From the NCBI GenBank assembly GCA_030611415.1, contig JAUWPW010000006.1, positions 1 through 47,897 of the forward strand: a stretch of DNA of 47,897 bases. The letters run 5' to 3'. The notes under the pieces are model-generated. The model did not search any database, was not told the DNA's origin, and saw only the letters and a program-made list of their open reading frames with translations. The position numbers and the translations under genes were made by a program. Origin of the DNA: Candidatus Bipolaricaulota bacterium. GTDB taxonomy: Bacteria; Bipolaricaulota; Bipolaricaulia; UBA7950; UBA9294. This document shows positions 1 to 10,284 of the stretch, in pieces (position 1 is the first letter of the stretch; the number at the start of each line of letters is the position of its first letter).

Positions 1-46
1 GTCTATTCAAGGCCTGGAAGTTCAACTAAGCCGAATCGACAGGATC

Positions 47-955
47 TCATGCTAGGAAGATGAGTGTTGCGCCAATCATAGCAACTACCGTTCCCCCAAT
101 GGTGCGAATATTGATCCCTTCTTTGAGAACAAAGTGTGAGACTGGGAGCAGGAGAACCGGGGATAGTGCCATTAACGTAGAAGTGAGGCCCACCGGCGCT
201 AGTCGCAGAGCTACCAGGGAAAGCGTTACTCCAATAAATGGCCCAGAAAGCGCTCCAGTAATGGTTGCCCAGCAAGCACGTCGGTAACGTAGTTTTGCAA
301 ACGTGGCACAAACCTGCCCTCTTAGCACTGGCCATATCCAGATAGCTGTCGTCGCCGCAAAGATTTGAACTACATTCGTTGACAAAGGAGGAAATCCGCC
401 GCTCATCCCTTGCCTGCAAAAAATGTAGCGCAATGACTGAGTAACAACAGCACCAATCCCGTAAAGCACCCCAATGCGATAACGTCTGACAAGTAGTGGT
501 TTATCGCTTTTGTCTGGACGCCAGACGACAAGTGCAATACCTGCTACTGTAATAAAGATAGCAGCAACCTGCAGCGGCTTCAGTGCTTCATCAAGAAATG
601 CCCAAGCAAGCAGAGCACTGATCACAGGGACAAGTGTCATTATCAAGGAGCTACGGTGTGCACCAAGAGAGGAAAAAGCGCGGAATAACATAGCATCGCC
701 AACGGCAAAACCGATAACCCCTGATAGGCTCAACCATCCCCATCGAGCGAGTTCGATATGTAACGGAAAGGGCTCTCCCATCACGATCAGATGCGTGACC
801 AAAAGAAAAACAAGCGCTAAGGTTAATCGAAGGCGGTTGAGAATGCTCGGCCCAATTAATCGCACAGCAATTGTGAACAGAATATAGGTAAGAGACCAGA
901 ATACCGCGGTAGCCAGCGCGGCTAGCTCTCCATATAACACAGACCCTTCAATCAT
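47..955 (-). CDS. EamA/DMT-family transporter
   Basis: 302-aa hydrophobic ORF with duplicated EamA-like helices (AVFWSLTYILF..., VAAIFITVAGIALVVWRP); ends next to tnaA on the same strand. Confidence 0.85.
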   Translation of the reverse strand: MIEGSVLYGELAALATAVFWSLTYILFTIAVRLIGPSILNRLRLTLALVFLLVTHLIVMGEPFPLHIELARWGWLSLSGVIGFAVGDAMLFRAFSSLGAHRSSLIMTLVPVISALLAWAFLDEALKPLQVAAIFITVAGIALVVWRPDKSDKPLLVRRYRIGVLYGIGAVVTQSLRYIFCRQGMSGGFPPLSTNVVQIFAATTAIWIWPVLRGQVCATFAKLRYRRACWATITGALSGPFIGVTLSLVALRLAPVGLTSTLMALSPVLLLPVSHFVLKEGINIRTIGGTVVAMIGATLIFLA

Positions 956-961
956 GCAAGA

Positions 962-2347
962 CTAACCATGTATTATCGGCTCAAAGCGAGCAATGAAGTG
1001 ACGCAATGGACCCTCTCCCTCAGTAATCCGGTATCCTGGAAGCCTTTTCTTGCTACTGGCAGCGGCTGTCGCTCCTTCGATTACCGTGTCTAAGTGTGTA
1101 CGGGTATACACCCGCCGTGGGATAGCTAATCGCACCAGCTCAAGCTTTGGGAAAATCTCTTTTCCATCTTCACCCTTGTGTGCGAACATTACACTACCTA
1201 TCTCCACTGCCCGTACACCTGACCGTATATATAGCTCCACTACAAAGGAAAGACCTGGAAACTCTCGTCGAGGGAAATCGGGCAGCAGTCTGAGTATGTC
1301 AATGTACACAGCGTGCCCACCAATTGGCTCAACGATCGGGATTCCGTTCTCTTTTAACCCAGCTCCAAGATAAGAAACCTGACCGATGCGATCACGTAAG
1401 TAGTCAAGATCCAGGACCTCATATAGCCCAAGGGCGATCGCCTCCAGATCCCGCCCAGCCAACCCACCGTAGGTAGTGAACCCTTCCATCAAGATCAGCC
1501 GCTCGCGCGCTGCGGCAAGAATCTCAGCATTGTTCATTGCGAGAATTCCACCGATATTTGCCAGTCCATCTTTCTTGGCGCTCATTGTCATTCCATCAGC
1601 AAGCGAGAACATCTCTCGCGCAATCTCAATTGGAGAAACGTCTTGATAACCCTCCTCGCGTTCACGGATGAAGAACGCGTTTTCCGCAAATCGACAGGCA
1701 TCGATAAAGAATGGAATCCTGTGTTCGCGAGCAATCTTGCTTACCTCGCGTAAGTTGGAGAGAGAAACTGGCTGGCCACCGCCAGTATTGTTGGTGACCG
1801 TCATCATTATCAAAGGAATTCGCTCTCTTCCCACTTTATTAATCAAAGAAAGCAGCTTGTTTGTATCCATATTGCCTTTGAATGGAACAACCTTCTCGGC
1901 TTCATACGCCTCTTCAATGACCAAATCAACTGGCTGGCCACCGTTCGCCAAGATGTTTGCCCGAGTAGTATCAAAGTGCATATTGTTAGGAATAACATCA
2001 TTAACGTTTACCATTGCAGAGAATAAGACGTTTTCCGCTGCGCGACCCTGATGAGTAGGAAGCAGATGCCGAAATCCAAAGATGTCGTGCACGGCTGTCT
2101 CAAAGCGCTCAAAGCTGCGACTGCCAGCATAAGATTCGTCTCCACGCATTAGGCCTGCCCACTGCTCTTGACTCATTGCTCCAGTTCCGGAGTCAGTCAA
2201 TAGGTCAACATAAATATCCTGTGCACGAAGGTTGAACACATTGTACCCCGCTTCCTTGATCCTCTCCTTCCTCTCATCTGGCGTAATGATTGCAACTGGT
2301 TCAATTACCTTGATTCGATACGGCTTATAAGGGACATCTATGCTCAT
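962..2347 (-). CDS. tnaA: Tryptophanase / tyrosine phenol-lyase family beta-eliminating lyase (closer to tryptophanase by eye)
   Basis: [39 protein letters not shown] (PLP lysine region), [14 protein letters not shown] ggagg upstream of ATG. Confidence 0.88.
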   Translation of the reverse strand: MSIDVPYKPYRIKVIEPVAIITPDERKERIKEAGYNVFNLRAQDIYVDLLTDSGTGAMSQEQWAGLMRGDESYAGSRSFERFETAVHDIFGFRHLLPTHQGRAAENVLFSAMVNVNDVIPNNMHFDTTRANILANGGQPVDLVIEEAYEAEKVVPFKGNMDTNKLLSLINKVGRERIPLIMMTVTNNTGGGQPVSLSNLREVSKIAREHRIPFFIDACRFAENAFFIREREEGYQDVSPIEIAREMFSLADGMTMSAKKDGLANIGGILAMNNAEILAAARERLILMEGFTTYGGLAGRDLEAIALGLYEVLDLDYLRDRIGQVSYLGAGLKENGIPIVEPIGGHAVYIDILRLLPDFPRREFPGLSFVVELYIRSGVRAVEIGSVMFAHKGEDGKEIFPKLELVRLAIPRRVYTRTHLDTVIEGATAAASSKKRLPGYRITEGEGPLRHFIARFEPIIHG

Positions 2348-2629
2348 CCTTATCCTCCTTCAAGGTGAATCCTATCGCTAGATAGTAAGCATTTACATCA
2401 GCAATAATCTGGTGGAAGCCGAGGTAGTTATCATTTGCTCTTTTCTCTTCAAACAACAAATGCTTCATGTTAGTTCACGACAAGCCAAAGGACAACCTGC
2501 CCGAAAGTTTGGGTTGACTGAGTCATCACTTGGGCCTTTAATATGGAAGTTGATTTGGCACATTCAAGGAGGGCTTGTCATGCGTAAACAGATCGATCAA
2601 TGAAAGGTGAATGAGCCACGAAGTAAGGC

Positions 2630-2635
2630 TATAAT
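2630..2635 (+). promoter_or_regulatory. Putative -10 box 9 nt before the fabG-like ATG
   Basis: TATAAT; GTGAAT at 17-nt spacing upstream; no SD. Confidence 0.45.
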
Positions 2636-2644
2636 CGATTCATT

Positions 2645-3394
2645 ATGCAAGGTTCAGAGCAAGCAACTTGTGCGATTATTACTGGGAGCTCGCGTGGCAT
2701 TGGTGCAGCAACAGCCAAACGGCTAGCTGCAGCCGGCCATGCGATAACTATCAATTACTTAAACAACACTAGGCAAGCTGAAAAACTCGTACACGAGATC
2801 CAAACAGCTGGAGGAAAAGCGTTTCCTTTTCAGGCAGATGTTGCCGACTTCACACAGGTGAAGAAAATGGTGGAAGAGACGGCAAAACACTTCGGCAGGA
2901 TCCAAATCGTCGTCAATAATGCTGGTTTCTCACAACACTGCACCATTGACCACATGACTATTAAGGACTGGGACCGATCTGTGGCAGTCAACCTCTCCGC
3001 AGCCGTATATGTCGTAAAAGCGGCACTTCCATACCTGAAAAGAGAACCCTGGGCACGAATCATCAACATTTGCTCCTTGCGAGCGATGACTGGCTCCAGT
3101 CACGGAGCCCACTATGCCGCTGCTAAATCTGGACTAATCGGGCTCACCAAGTCGTTGGCATTGGAGCTTGCACCAGACATCACGGTCAATGCCATCTCAC
3201 CAGGATATACCAATACAGACATGAATGCTGAAGCACTGGCAACAAAAGGTGATGCCATTCGAGCACGTATTCCAGTGAAGCGAATTGCTGAACCAGAAGA
3301 GATCGCTGCTCTTGTCGCTTTTCTCGCCTCACAACAAGCCGGCTACATCACCGGCGAAACGGTCAATGCCAATGGTGGAATCTACATGCAATAG
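2645..3394 (+). CDS. fabG: Short-chain dehydrogenase, 3-oxoacyl-[ACP] reductase-like
   Basis: TGSSRGIGAATAKRLA, NNAG, YAAAKSGLIGLTKSLALELAP, SPGYTNTDMN. Confidence 0.85.
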   Translation: MQGSEQATCAIITGSSRGIGAATAKRLAAAGHAITINYLNNTRQAEKLVHEIQTAGGKAFPFQADVADFTQVKKMVEETAKHFGRIQIVVNNAGFSQHCTIDHMTIKDWDRSVAVNLSAAVYVVKAALPYLKREPWARIINICSLRAMTGSSHGAHYAAAKSGLIGLTKSLALELAPDITVNAISPGYTNTDMNAEALATKGDAIRARIPVKRIAEPEEIAALVAFLASQQAGYITGETVNANGGIYMQ

Positions 3395-3435
3395 ACAACC
3401 AGATCTTGTGCCTTCACGACACTCGGAGAGGACCA

Positions 3436-4689
3436 ATGACAACCAAATCAATCACAAGGTTTCGTGCATATAATCATAATCAGGACAAGGAAGCGATCCG
3501 CCAAATTTGGCGGGAGATTGGCTGGTTAACCAAGGAAAAGAGAGAAGAAGATGCACTGGACTTGTTCTTAACCGCTGGGCACACCACAGTAGCGGAGGTA
3601 AACGGCAAGCCTGAGTGCCTGGTAGTGAGCATGCCAGGGACAATTCGTTACCTTAAACAGGAGCTCCCATTTTCTGCGCTTGCCGGAGTAATGACAAGCA
3701 GGATTGCCCGCAAACGTGGATTAGCAAGCCGATTGGCAGCCTATGTAGTGGCACACGAAGCCGCTCAGGGGACGCTTGTATGTGGGCTGGGAATGTTTGA
3801 GGAAGGTTACTATAACCAACTTGGTTTTGGAACAGGGGGCTACGAGCACTGGTACTCCTTTGATCCAGCACAACTGAAGGTGAATCTAATCCCACGTATG
3901 CCGGACCGACTTACTACTGACGACTGGGAAATGGTTCATGTATCGCGTCTTGCCCGTCGCCGCGGTCATGGCGCATGCAATCTAACCGCTCCCGAGAACA
4001 CTCTTTTAGAAATGTTCTGTGAGGGCAATGGGTTTGGCCTTGGCTATCACGATGGGCCACATGGTGAGTTAACGCATCACATCTGGTGTTGGGCAAAGGA
4101 TTTAGAATACGGACCATACAACATCTCATGGATGTCTTACAAGACCCGGGAACAGTTCATCGAGCTGCTCGCCGTGATCAAGAGCCTAGGTGATCAGATT
4201 CGATTGGTGAAGATCCGAGAACCACAAGGGATTCAGCTACAAGACCTGCTTCATCAACCATTCAAGAACCGTCAGGTGACTAAAGATTCTAAGTATGAGA
4301 ACCAGTTACATGCCGCCGCATCTTGGCAAATTAGAATCTGCCACTTGACCGAGTGTTTGAAACAGACACAATTGAAGGGAAAAGAACTGCGATTTAATCT
4401 CGTGCTTGCTGACCCTATCGAGCAATTCCTGGACAAAGACACGCCATGGAATGGAATCACTGGTAACTATGTGATCACGCTGGGCGAAGAATCACAAGCT
4501 AAGCCGGGCAAGGACAAGGATTTACCAACCCTACAAGCATCGGTAGATGCTTTCTCTCGTCTGTGGTTAGGGGTGCGGCCAGCAATAGGATTAGCCTTCA
4601 CAGATGATATCATCGGACCTCCCGACCTTCTCCACAGGCTGGACCAACTCATCTCCCTTCCCGATCCCAAACCAGACTGGGATTTCTGA
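3436..4689 (+). CDS. GNAT N-acetyltransferase, Eis-like architecture
   Basis: GVMTSRIARKRGLASRLAAYVVAHEAAQG acetyl-CoA-binding-like motif; about 420 aa; start taken at the ATG after gagagg rather than the ORF-track start. Confidence 0.7.
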   Translation: MTTKSITRFRAYNHNQDKEAIRQIWREIGWLTKEKREEDALDLFLTAGHTTVAEVNGKPECLVVSMPGTIRYLKQELPFSALAGVMTSRIARKRGLASRLAAYVVAHEAAQGTLVCGLGMFEEGYYNQLGFGTGGYEHWYSFDPAQLKVNLIPRMPDRLTTDDWEMVHVSRLARRRGHGACNLTAPENTLLEMFCEGNGFGLGYHDGPHGELTHHIWCWAKDLEYGPYNISWMSYKTREQFIELLAVIKSLGDQIRLVKIREPQGIQLQDLLHQPFKNRQVTKDSKYENQLHAAASWQIRICHLTECLKQTQLKGKELRFNLVLADPIEQFLDKDTPWNGITGNYVITLGEESQAKPGKDKDLPTLQASVDAFSRLWLGVRPAIGLAFTDDIIGPPDLLHRLDQLISLPDPKPDWDF

Positions 4690-4736
4690 TCATCAGGTAC
4701 TACCGCTTGCTTACCCACAAGGCCGAAGGAGGAACA

Positions 4737-5297
4737 ATGGAAAAGCCAATCTCACGGAAAATCGGCAGTACACAACTTGTGATCTTGCTCGGCGATATTA
4801 CAGAACAACCAACAGAAGCAATCGTAAATGCCGCAAACCCCTCTCTGAGAGGAGGTGGGGGCGTAGATGGAGCGATCCATCGTGCAGGTGGGCGACAAAT
4901 CCTTGAACAATGTCAGACCTACACACGAAAACATGGGTCACTCCCTTCAGGAAAAGCCATGGTAACTACCGGAGGCAAACTTAGAGCAAAGTATGTCATT
5001 CATACCGTTGGTCCAGTCTACAAGAACAAGCAAGAATCACCTCCAATCCTACAAAGCGCCTATCAAGAGAGCCTTAAGCTTGCCGAAGAATCAAAGATCA
5101 CGAGCGTTTCATTTCCATCAATAAGCACTGGCGCATACAGGTACCCGTTGCAGGCAGCAGCAGAAGTAGCAGTGAAGGCAGTTATTGGCTGTCTACGTGC
5201 CGGCTCGGCATTGCAACTTGTACAAATCGTCTGCTTTACCAAAAACACTTTCACCGCGTACAAGATGGCCCTCGAGGAGGCTACAGAACAAGCCTGA
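4737..5297 (+). CDS. Macro-domain (ADP-ribose-binding / deacetylase) protein
   Basis: GDITEQPTEAIVNAANPSLRGGGGVDGAIHRAGG, SFPSISTGAYRYPLQAAAEVA; SD aaggagg before ATG at 4737. Confidence 0.92.
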   Translation: MEKPISRKIGSTQLVILLGDITEQPTEAIVNAANPSLRGGGGVDGAIHRAGGRQILEQCQTYTRKHGSLPSGKAMVTTGGKLRAKYVIHTVGPVYKNKQESPPILQSAYQESLKLAEESKITSVSFPSISTGAYRYPLQAAAEVAVKAVIGCLRAGSALQLVQIVCFTKNTFTAYKMALEEATEQA

Positions 5298-5833
5298 TCC
5301 AGTGAACCCCTTACGTTTCACTGCATCGAAGAAGAACACACCTCCCTCAAGAAATAACCCAAAAACCACTCTCATTTTGCAGGCGGACTTCTACGTATTC
5401 TACGGACATTTGGACCATAAATAGGTAGTCTTCGTTTCACTATTGGGTGAGAGAAGTACTTGCCCTATTACGATGGATAATTTTAAATAGTTGGTGATTA
5501 AGTTCACCTTAGCCCCACGAAAAGGTCACCGGGTGGTGAAAAAAGTGGGAGCGCTGGCCTTAGCAAAAGCGGGTTGCCTGGGTCTTTGCCTCCTTGACAA
5601 CCGCGGCGGAAGTACTGTATCAAACCGGCTAAGTGTTCGCTTTCGCCGCGGTTTACGCTGACTGATTAAGAGAGACACCTGACTACCAGCGAAAGATTCG
5701 TTCCCCTCTTAACCACCGCACTACACAGCCCAACAAGACGAACTTGCTCAACTTGCTGATGTCAAAATGTATGAAGCGAAACGGAGACACAAGAATCCAC
5801 CAACTCATACACAACCACCAAGCTATCCTCCTT

Positions 5834-6364
5834 TCACAAGCAGTAAAGACCGTTCTTGATCCGAGGAATGAGGGCCATCAACACTGCTTGGCAGGTGATC
5901 GCAAACCGGTCAATTCGTCCCTCTGAAAGATAGCCAATCGCGCCAATGCTTGTTCCAGGCTCAGACAGCCCAGCAACGCGGCTTGTCTCACAATCAAGTG
6001 TCGAGCCGGAGAGCAATTGCCTTACGATACTCTTTGGAAGCTCATATCCTGGTCCATGCCCAGTTGTGATCCTACCTGATCGATCAAGTATCGCGCACAA
6101 TTGAACGCTGAAAGGGCAATCAGATCCTGGGAACTCCACCAATCCCGCCTCGATTCCTACACCAAAGTCACCATTGCCAAGAGCACCGCGTGCCCGGTTG
6201 ATTGCTCCGCGTAGAATCTCTCCGGCAAAAGGTTGTGAAGGCACATTTGCGTCAACCGCTATTGATTCTACCAGTACGGATTCCCCCGGAAATGTCTTGG
6301 CAAACGCTGATCGTGTAGCCCTTACTTTGAGTACATTTCTTGTCCCAACATAAATCTTCATCAC
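5834..6364 (-). CDS. DUF84 / inosine-xanthosine triphosphatase-like (YjjX family)
   Basis: MKIYVGTRNVLKVRATRSAF, PFAGEILRGAINRARGAL, DFGVGIEAGL. Confidence 0.8.
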   Translation of the reverse strand: MMKIYVGTRNVLKVRATRSAFAKTFPGESVLVESIAVDANVPSQPFAGEILRGAINRARGALGNGDFGVGIEAGLVEFPGSDCPFSVQLCAILDRSGRITTGHGPGYELPKSIVRQLLSGSTLDCETSRVAGLSEPGTSIGAIGYLSEGRIDRFAITCQAVLMALIPRIKNGLYCL

Positions 6365-6424
6365 CCTATCCTAGCCACGAGGATTCACTTGCGCAACATC
6401 TCTTCATACAGTAGCCTTCTTATC

Positions 6425-6892
6425 ATGGCTAAGAAGGTTATAGCAACTAATCGTAAAGCGCGCCACGATTACGACATCCAAGAAACCTACGAAGCAGGAA
6501 TAGTTCTTACTGGAACAGAAGTCAAGAGTCTACGGGCTGGTAGGTGTTCACTTAAGGACGGTTTTGCGCTGATCAAGGACGGAGAGGCAATATTACGCAA
6601 TGTACATATCTCGTCCTATAAAGAAGGGACAATTCATAATGTCGAACCTAACCGTGACCGAGACCTTTTACTGCACCATCGCGAGATCGCCCATCTAGCG
6701 ACCAAGGTACAAGAACGCGGATACACCTTGGTTGCCTTGCGCATCTACTTTCGACACGGCTACGCCAAAGTAGAGCTTGGTCTGGCCAAGGGACGCAAAA
6801 CCTATGACAAACGCCGCAAACTGAAAGAGGAGGATGAAGATCGCCGCACACAGGAAGCGCTAAAACGGTACAGTCGAGGGCAACGAGTATAG
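6425..6892 (+). CDS. smpB: SsrA-binding protein
   Basis: MAKKVIATNRKARHDYDIQETYEAGIVLTGTEVKSLRAGRCSLKDGFA...; the ORF-track TTG start at 6389 coincides with a putative -35 box, so the ATG at 6425 is preferred. Confidence 0.97.
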   Translation: MAKKVIATNRKARHDYDIQETYEAGIVLTGTEVKSLRAGRCSLKDGFALIKDGEAILRNVHISSYKEGTIHNVEPNRDRDLLLHHREIAHLATKVQERGYTLVALRIYFRHGYAKVELGLAKGRKTYDKRRKLKEEDEDRRTQEALKRYSRGQRV

Positions 6893-6921
6893 ATACACAG
6901 TAGAAGAATCCTAGAACAAGA

Positions 6922-8115
6922 CTAGCTACGAAAGAGAACCGCTTCACGTTTGAACAACCTAATCGAAGCAGTGATGAGCACCCCCCCGCAGAACGCATTT
7001 GCAACGAAAGTATAAATCAGATGACGGATCTCTAGTGTTCCAACGATAATCTCTTGCAAGGCGTAGAGCGCATTTGCAACTGGAATAAGAAAACGGGCAC
7101 CAAGAAAGGATACTCCTCCTGTCATTGATACCAGTCCTACAAGCACAATGATCATATAGATTGGCATAAGATAAGTACTTGCCTCCTTTTGACTACGGGC
7201 AAAACTACCTACAATCACAACCAACGCGGCAAGGATAACGGCAAGTGGCACAAGCACAGCGATCATCCAACCAAAGGCAACTGCCCCCAGAGAAAAGGTC
7301 GCAGTCGCTCCGGTTGGTGCAAGTCCTCCACCGAAAAAGCGTATTCCAATAAGAAGACCAACTGCCGACAGAAGCGATGAGACAAGCGAAACCGTGAGAA
7401 CGGTAAGGAACTTCCCAAGAACAATCTCAGTACGTGAGAGCTGGCTAACAAGAAGTGTAGCGATTGTCCCACGCTCTTTTTCTCCAGCAGTGATTTCTGC
7501 TCCAAGCCCCATGGCCCCTGTCAAAATGGCCAGAACCATGAAGTAAGGCAAGAGGCGGCTTATTATCATTTTGCCAACGGACTCACTTGTGGCAATATCT
7601 TCTACATGTACACTTAGCGGAGGAGATAATACATCATAGTCAACACCTAGGGCATCAAGCTTGCTGCGTATGACCTCTCTTAGGTAATCTTCAAGAAACG
7701 TACTCACTCTAGCAGCTGCCACTGTTCCTGCCTGGGTAGTTTGGTCATAGTAGAGCGTAACATCCAAGCCACTTTCCGGCTTACCGGTTTCCTTCTCCAG
7801 CGCCATCATCGCTTCGGCAACTCCCAACTTAACGTCGGCGAGCCCCTCTTCTGTGTTGTCGTAAAACAGTGGAGTAATAGTTGGGTTTAACTGAAGATAG
7901 GAAAGAAATCCCATATTCTGCGCATGGTCAACAACAATCACCCTTGGAATCATTTCCTCAACCCTTGTTTGTTCCACTGTGGCGAAATGTCCAATTACTG
8001 CCAAGATCAACGGGTAGAAAAAGAGGGGGAAAAAGATAGTGAGGATCATCGTCCTACGATCGCGAAGGGCGCCGATCAACTCCTTGGCAAAGAGAAGACG
8101 AACATTACTCCACAT
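6922..8115 (-). CDS. ABC transporter permease, NatB-like
   Basis: N-terminal ELIGALRDRRTMILTIFFPLFFYPL, GEKERGTIATLLVSQLSRTEIVLGKFL; paired with an ATPase. Confidence 0.85.
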   Translation of the reverse strand: MWSNVRLLFAKELIGALRDRRTMILTIFFPLFFYPLILAVIGHFATVEQTRVEEMIPRVIVVDHAQNMGFLSYLQLNPTITPLFYDNTEEGLADVKLGVAEAMMALEKETGKPESGLDVTLYYDQTTQAGTVAAARVSTFLEDYLREVIRSKLDALGVDYDVLSPPLSVHVEDIATSESVGKMIISRLLPYFMVLAILTGAMGLGAEITAGEKERGTIATLLVSQLSRTEIVLGKFLTVLTVSLVSSLLSAVGLLIGIRFFGGGLAPTGATATFSLGAVAFGWMIAVLVPLAVILAALVVIVGSFARSQKEASTYLMPIYMIIVLVGLVSMTGGVSFLGARFLIPVANALYALQEIIVGTLEIRHLIYTFVANAFCGGVLITASIRLFKREAVLFRS

Positions 8116-8184
8116 ATGTTACCCATTCACCTCCCACAACTTTTCCCTCTGAAACAATACCACCCATAACAAAGGGCAAGAGGA

Positions 8185-8937
8185 TCAGCAGGTTGGCTCT
8201 CCTTCTAGCGCGGCAAAGAAAATATCCTCCAAATCCTCCTTGCCAAAGCGACTTCGCAGCGCGCCAAGCGTTCCTAGAGCGTGCAATCGACCACGATAGA
8301 GTATACCGATCCGGCTACACAGCTTCTCTGCCACTTGCATGATGTGAGTCGAGAGAATGATCGTGTGCCCTTGTTCCCGAAAGAGTTGAATTGTCTCAAT
8401 CACTGCTCGTCCAGCCATTACATCCAGGCCAAATGTCGGCTCATCAAAGATAAGTACCGGTGGATTGTGAATAATGCTGCGAGCAAGCGATAACTTCTGC
8501 TTCTCACCAGTCGAGAAGGTTCCCACACGTCGGCTGGCAAGAGAGGTTAATTCTAACATGTCAAGGATTCTCTCGGTACGCTCTCCGATTTCAGCCTCTG
8601 TCAATCGATTGATACGTCCGAAGAAGCGCAAAGTCTCCTCAGCCGTAAAGCGATCATATAGTCCTGTTTCGGTGGCAAGAAACCCAATCTGCTCTCGCAC
8701 CTTATCTGGTGAAGCTTTCGTATCGAATCCAGCGACCCTTACAGTCCCTGAACTTGGAGTAAGAATAGTAGCAAGCATTCGCAAAGTAGTTGTCTTTCCA
8801 GCGCCATTTGGCCCAAGCAGACCGAAAATCTCGCCACCGTAACAGGTAAATGACAGGTCATCAACCGCTCGTAGTCCGCCCTTTCGTGTCTTGAAAAGCT
8901 TCGTGAGATTGCGTACCTCAACCATCGCTTCACTCAT
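8185..8937 (-). CDS. ABC transporter ATP-binding protein, NatA-like
   Basis: GPNGAGKTTTLRML Walker A, STGEKQKLSLARSIIHNPPVLIFDEPTFGLD. Confidence 0.93.
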   Translation of the reverse strand: MSEAMVEVRNLTKLFKTRKGGLRAVDDLSFTCYGGEIFGLLGPNGAGKTTTLRMLATILTPSSGTVRVAGFDTKASPDKVREQIGFLATETGLYDRFTAEETLRFFGRINRLTEAEIGERTERILDMLELTSLASRRVGTFSTGEKQKLSLARSIIHNPPVLIFDEPTFGLDVMAGRAVIETIQLFREQGHTIILSTHIMQVAEKLCSRIGILYRGRLHALGTLGALRSRFGKEDLEDIFFAALEGEPTC

Positions 8938-10193
8938 ATGAATTCTTCTCCTATCATTTCCTGTAATACTTCTGGAATATGTATCCTACCATCAGGCATT
9001 TGGTTGTTTTCGAGTATTGCCGCCATCAAGCGTGGTGTAGCAACACCAGATCCGTTCAACGTGTGTACGTACCGTGGCTTCTTTCCTGTACCTGGGCGGT
9101 AACGTGTATTCCCGCGACGAGCCTGAAAGTCCTCACAGTTGCTGCACGAAGAAACTTCATAGTAACGCTCCTGGGCCGGCAGATAGACTTCTATATCGAT
9201 TGTCTTACTTGATTGTTGTGCCAGATCCTGCGTGGCAAGCAGTGCAACACGGTAGTGAATTCCAAGTTTCCGCAATATTTCTTCAGCATCAACTACCAAT
9301 TGATCAAGCTCGGCATAGGATTGCTCCGGTGTAGCAAATTTGAACATCTCTATTTTATTAAACTGATGTATCCGAATCAGGCCTCGCTCATCTCTGCCAT
9401 AAGTCCCAGCTTCACGACGAAAACACGTGGTGTAAGCAACGTATTTTTTCGGTAGCTCGTCTTCATCGAAGATTTCTCCCCTATGCAGGTTTGCGAGCAG
9501 GCTTTCCGCAGTTGGATTCAAGTAAAGATTGTCTTTCTCGCAATGATAAATGTCATCAGCAAATTTTGGAAGCTGCGAAGAAACATACAGGCTCTCTGAA
9601 TTTCCAAGAAACGGCGGGATCACTGGCGTATATCCATTCTCTGCGTGATGGGCAAACATGAACTGGATAAGAGCCATTTCCAAGCGCGCCCCTAGGCCAA
9701 TGTACATGGGAAATCGTGTACCGGCAATCATTGCCGCACGGCGAAAATCAAGGATTTTCTTCTCCTCACCAATTGCAAGGTGATCCTTGACCTTGAATCC
9801 AAATTGTGGCTGTTTCCCAAAACTACGTAAAGTAACCTTGTTCTCCTTAACCCCTATTGGCACTGTAGGATGTGGAACGTTTGGAAGCAACGACATAAGG
9901 TGATCGATACGGGACAAAATCCTGCTTAGCTCAGAATCAATCTCTGCTATTCTATTAGATACGCCTGAGAGCGAAGCGATCAATTCAGAGGCATCCTCCC
10001 CTGCTTTCTTGCATCGGCCTACCTCCTGAGCCCCGCGGTTTCTCTCTGCTTTTAGCTGTTCAATACTGTGAATCAGAGAAAGACGTTTTTGGTCGAACGT
10101 GAGAATTTCTTCAAGTTCAATTGACGAATCCCTTGTCTTGAGCCGCTTTTCAATCCCCATCGGATCTTCGCGCAGCCTATGAATATCAAGCAT
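8934..10193 (-). CDS. serS: Seryl-tRNA synthetase
   Basis: MLDIHRLREDPMGIEKRLKTR, FRREAGTYGRDERGLIRIHQFNKIEMF, LNGSGVATPRLMAAILENNQ; overlaps the natA-like gene by 4 nt. Confidence 0.97.
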   Translation of the reverse strand: MLDIHRLREDPMGIEKRLKTRDSSIELEEILTFDQKRLSLIHSIEQLKAERNRGAQEVGRCKKAGEDASELIASLSGVSNRIAEIDSELSRILSRIDHLMSLLPNVPHPTVPIGVKENKVTLRSFGKQPQFGFKVKDHLAIGEEKKILDFRRAAMIAGTRFPMYIGLGARLEMALIQFMFAHHAENGYTPVIPPFLGNSESLYVSSQLPKFADDIYHCEKDNLYLNPTAESLLANLHRGEIFDEDELPKKYVAYTTCFRREAGTYGRDERGLIRIHQFNKIEMFKFATPEQSYAELDQLVVDAEEILRKLGIHYRVALLATQDLAQQSSKTIDIEVYLPAQERYYEVSSCSNCEDFQARRGNTRYRPGTGKKPRYVHTLNGSGVATPRLMAAILENNQMPDGRIHIPEVLQEMIGEEFI

Positions 10194-10268
10194 CTATCCT
10201 GCCTCCATAATTACAATTCTATGAAAAGAAAAGCCGGACGGCAACGTGAACTGCATTGATGAGATAGC

Positions 10269-10274
10269 TATAAT
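10269..10274 (+). promoter_or_regulatory. Putative -10 box 10 nt before the RNase Z-like ATG
   Basis: TATAAT; GTGAAC at 17-nt spacing upstream; no SD. Confidence 0.45.
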
Positions 10275-10284
10275 CATCACAACA

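Noticed and set aside
3-419. 138-aa minus-strand ORF at the left edge
   Set aside because: Shadow frame of the DMT transporter with implausible composition.
2412-2603. 63-aa plus-strand ORF upstream of fabG
   Set aside because: No SD, no recognisable motif; likely intergenic by-product.
5300-5830. tmRNA gene near smpB
   Set aside because: Checked the intergenic region for the tmRNA 5-prime GGGG..GATTCGAC-like start and 3-prime T-arm/CCA; not found.
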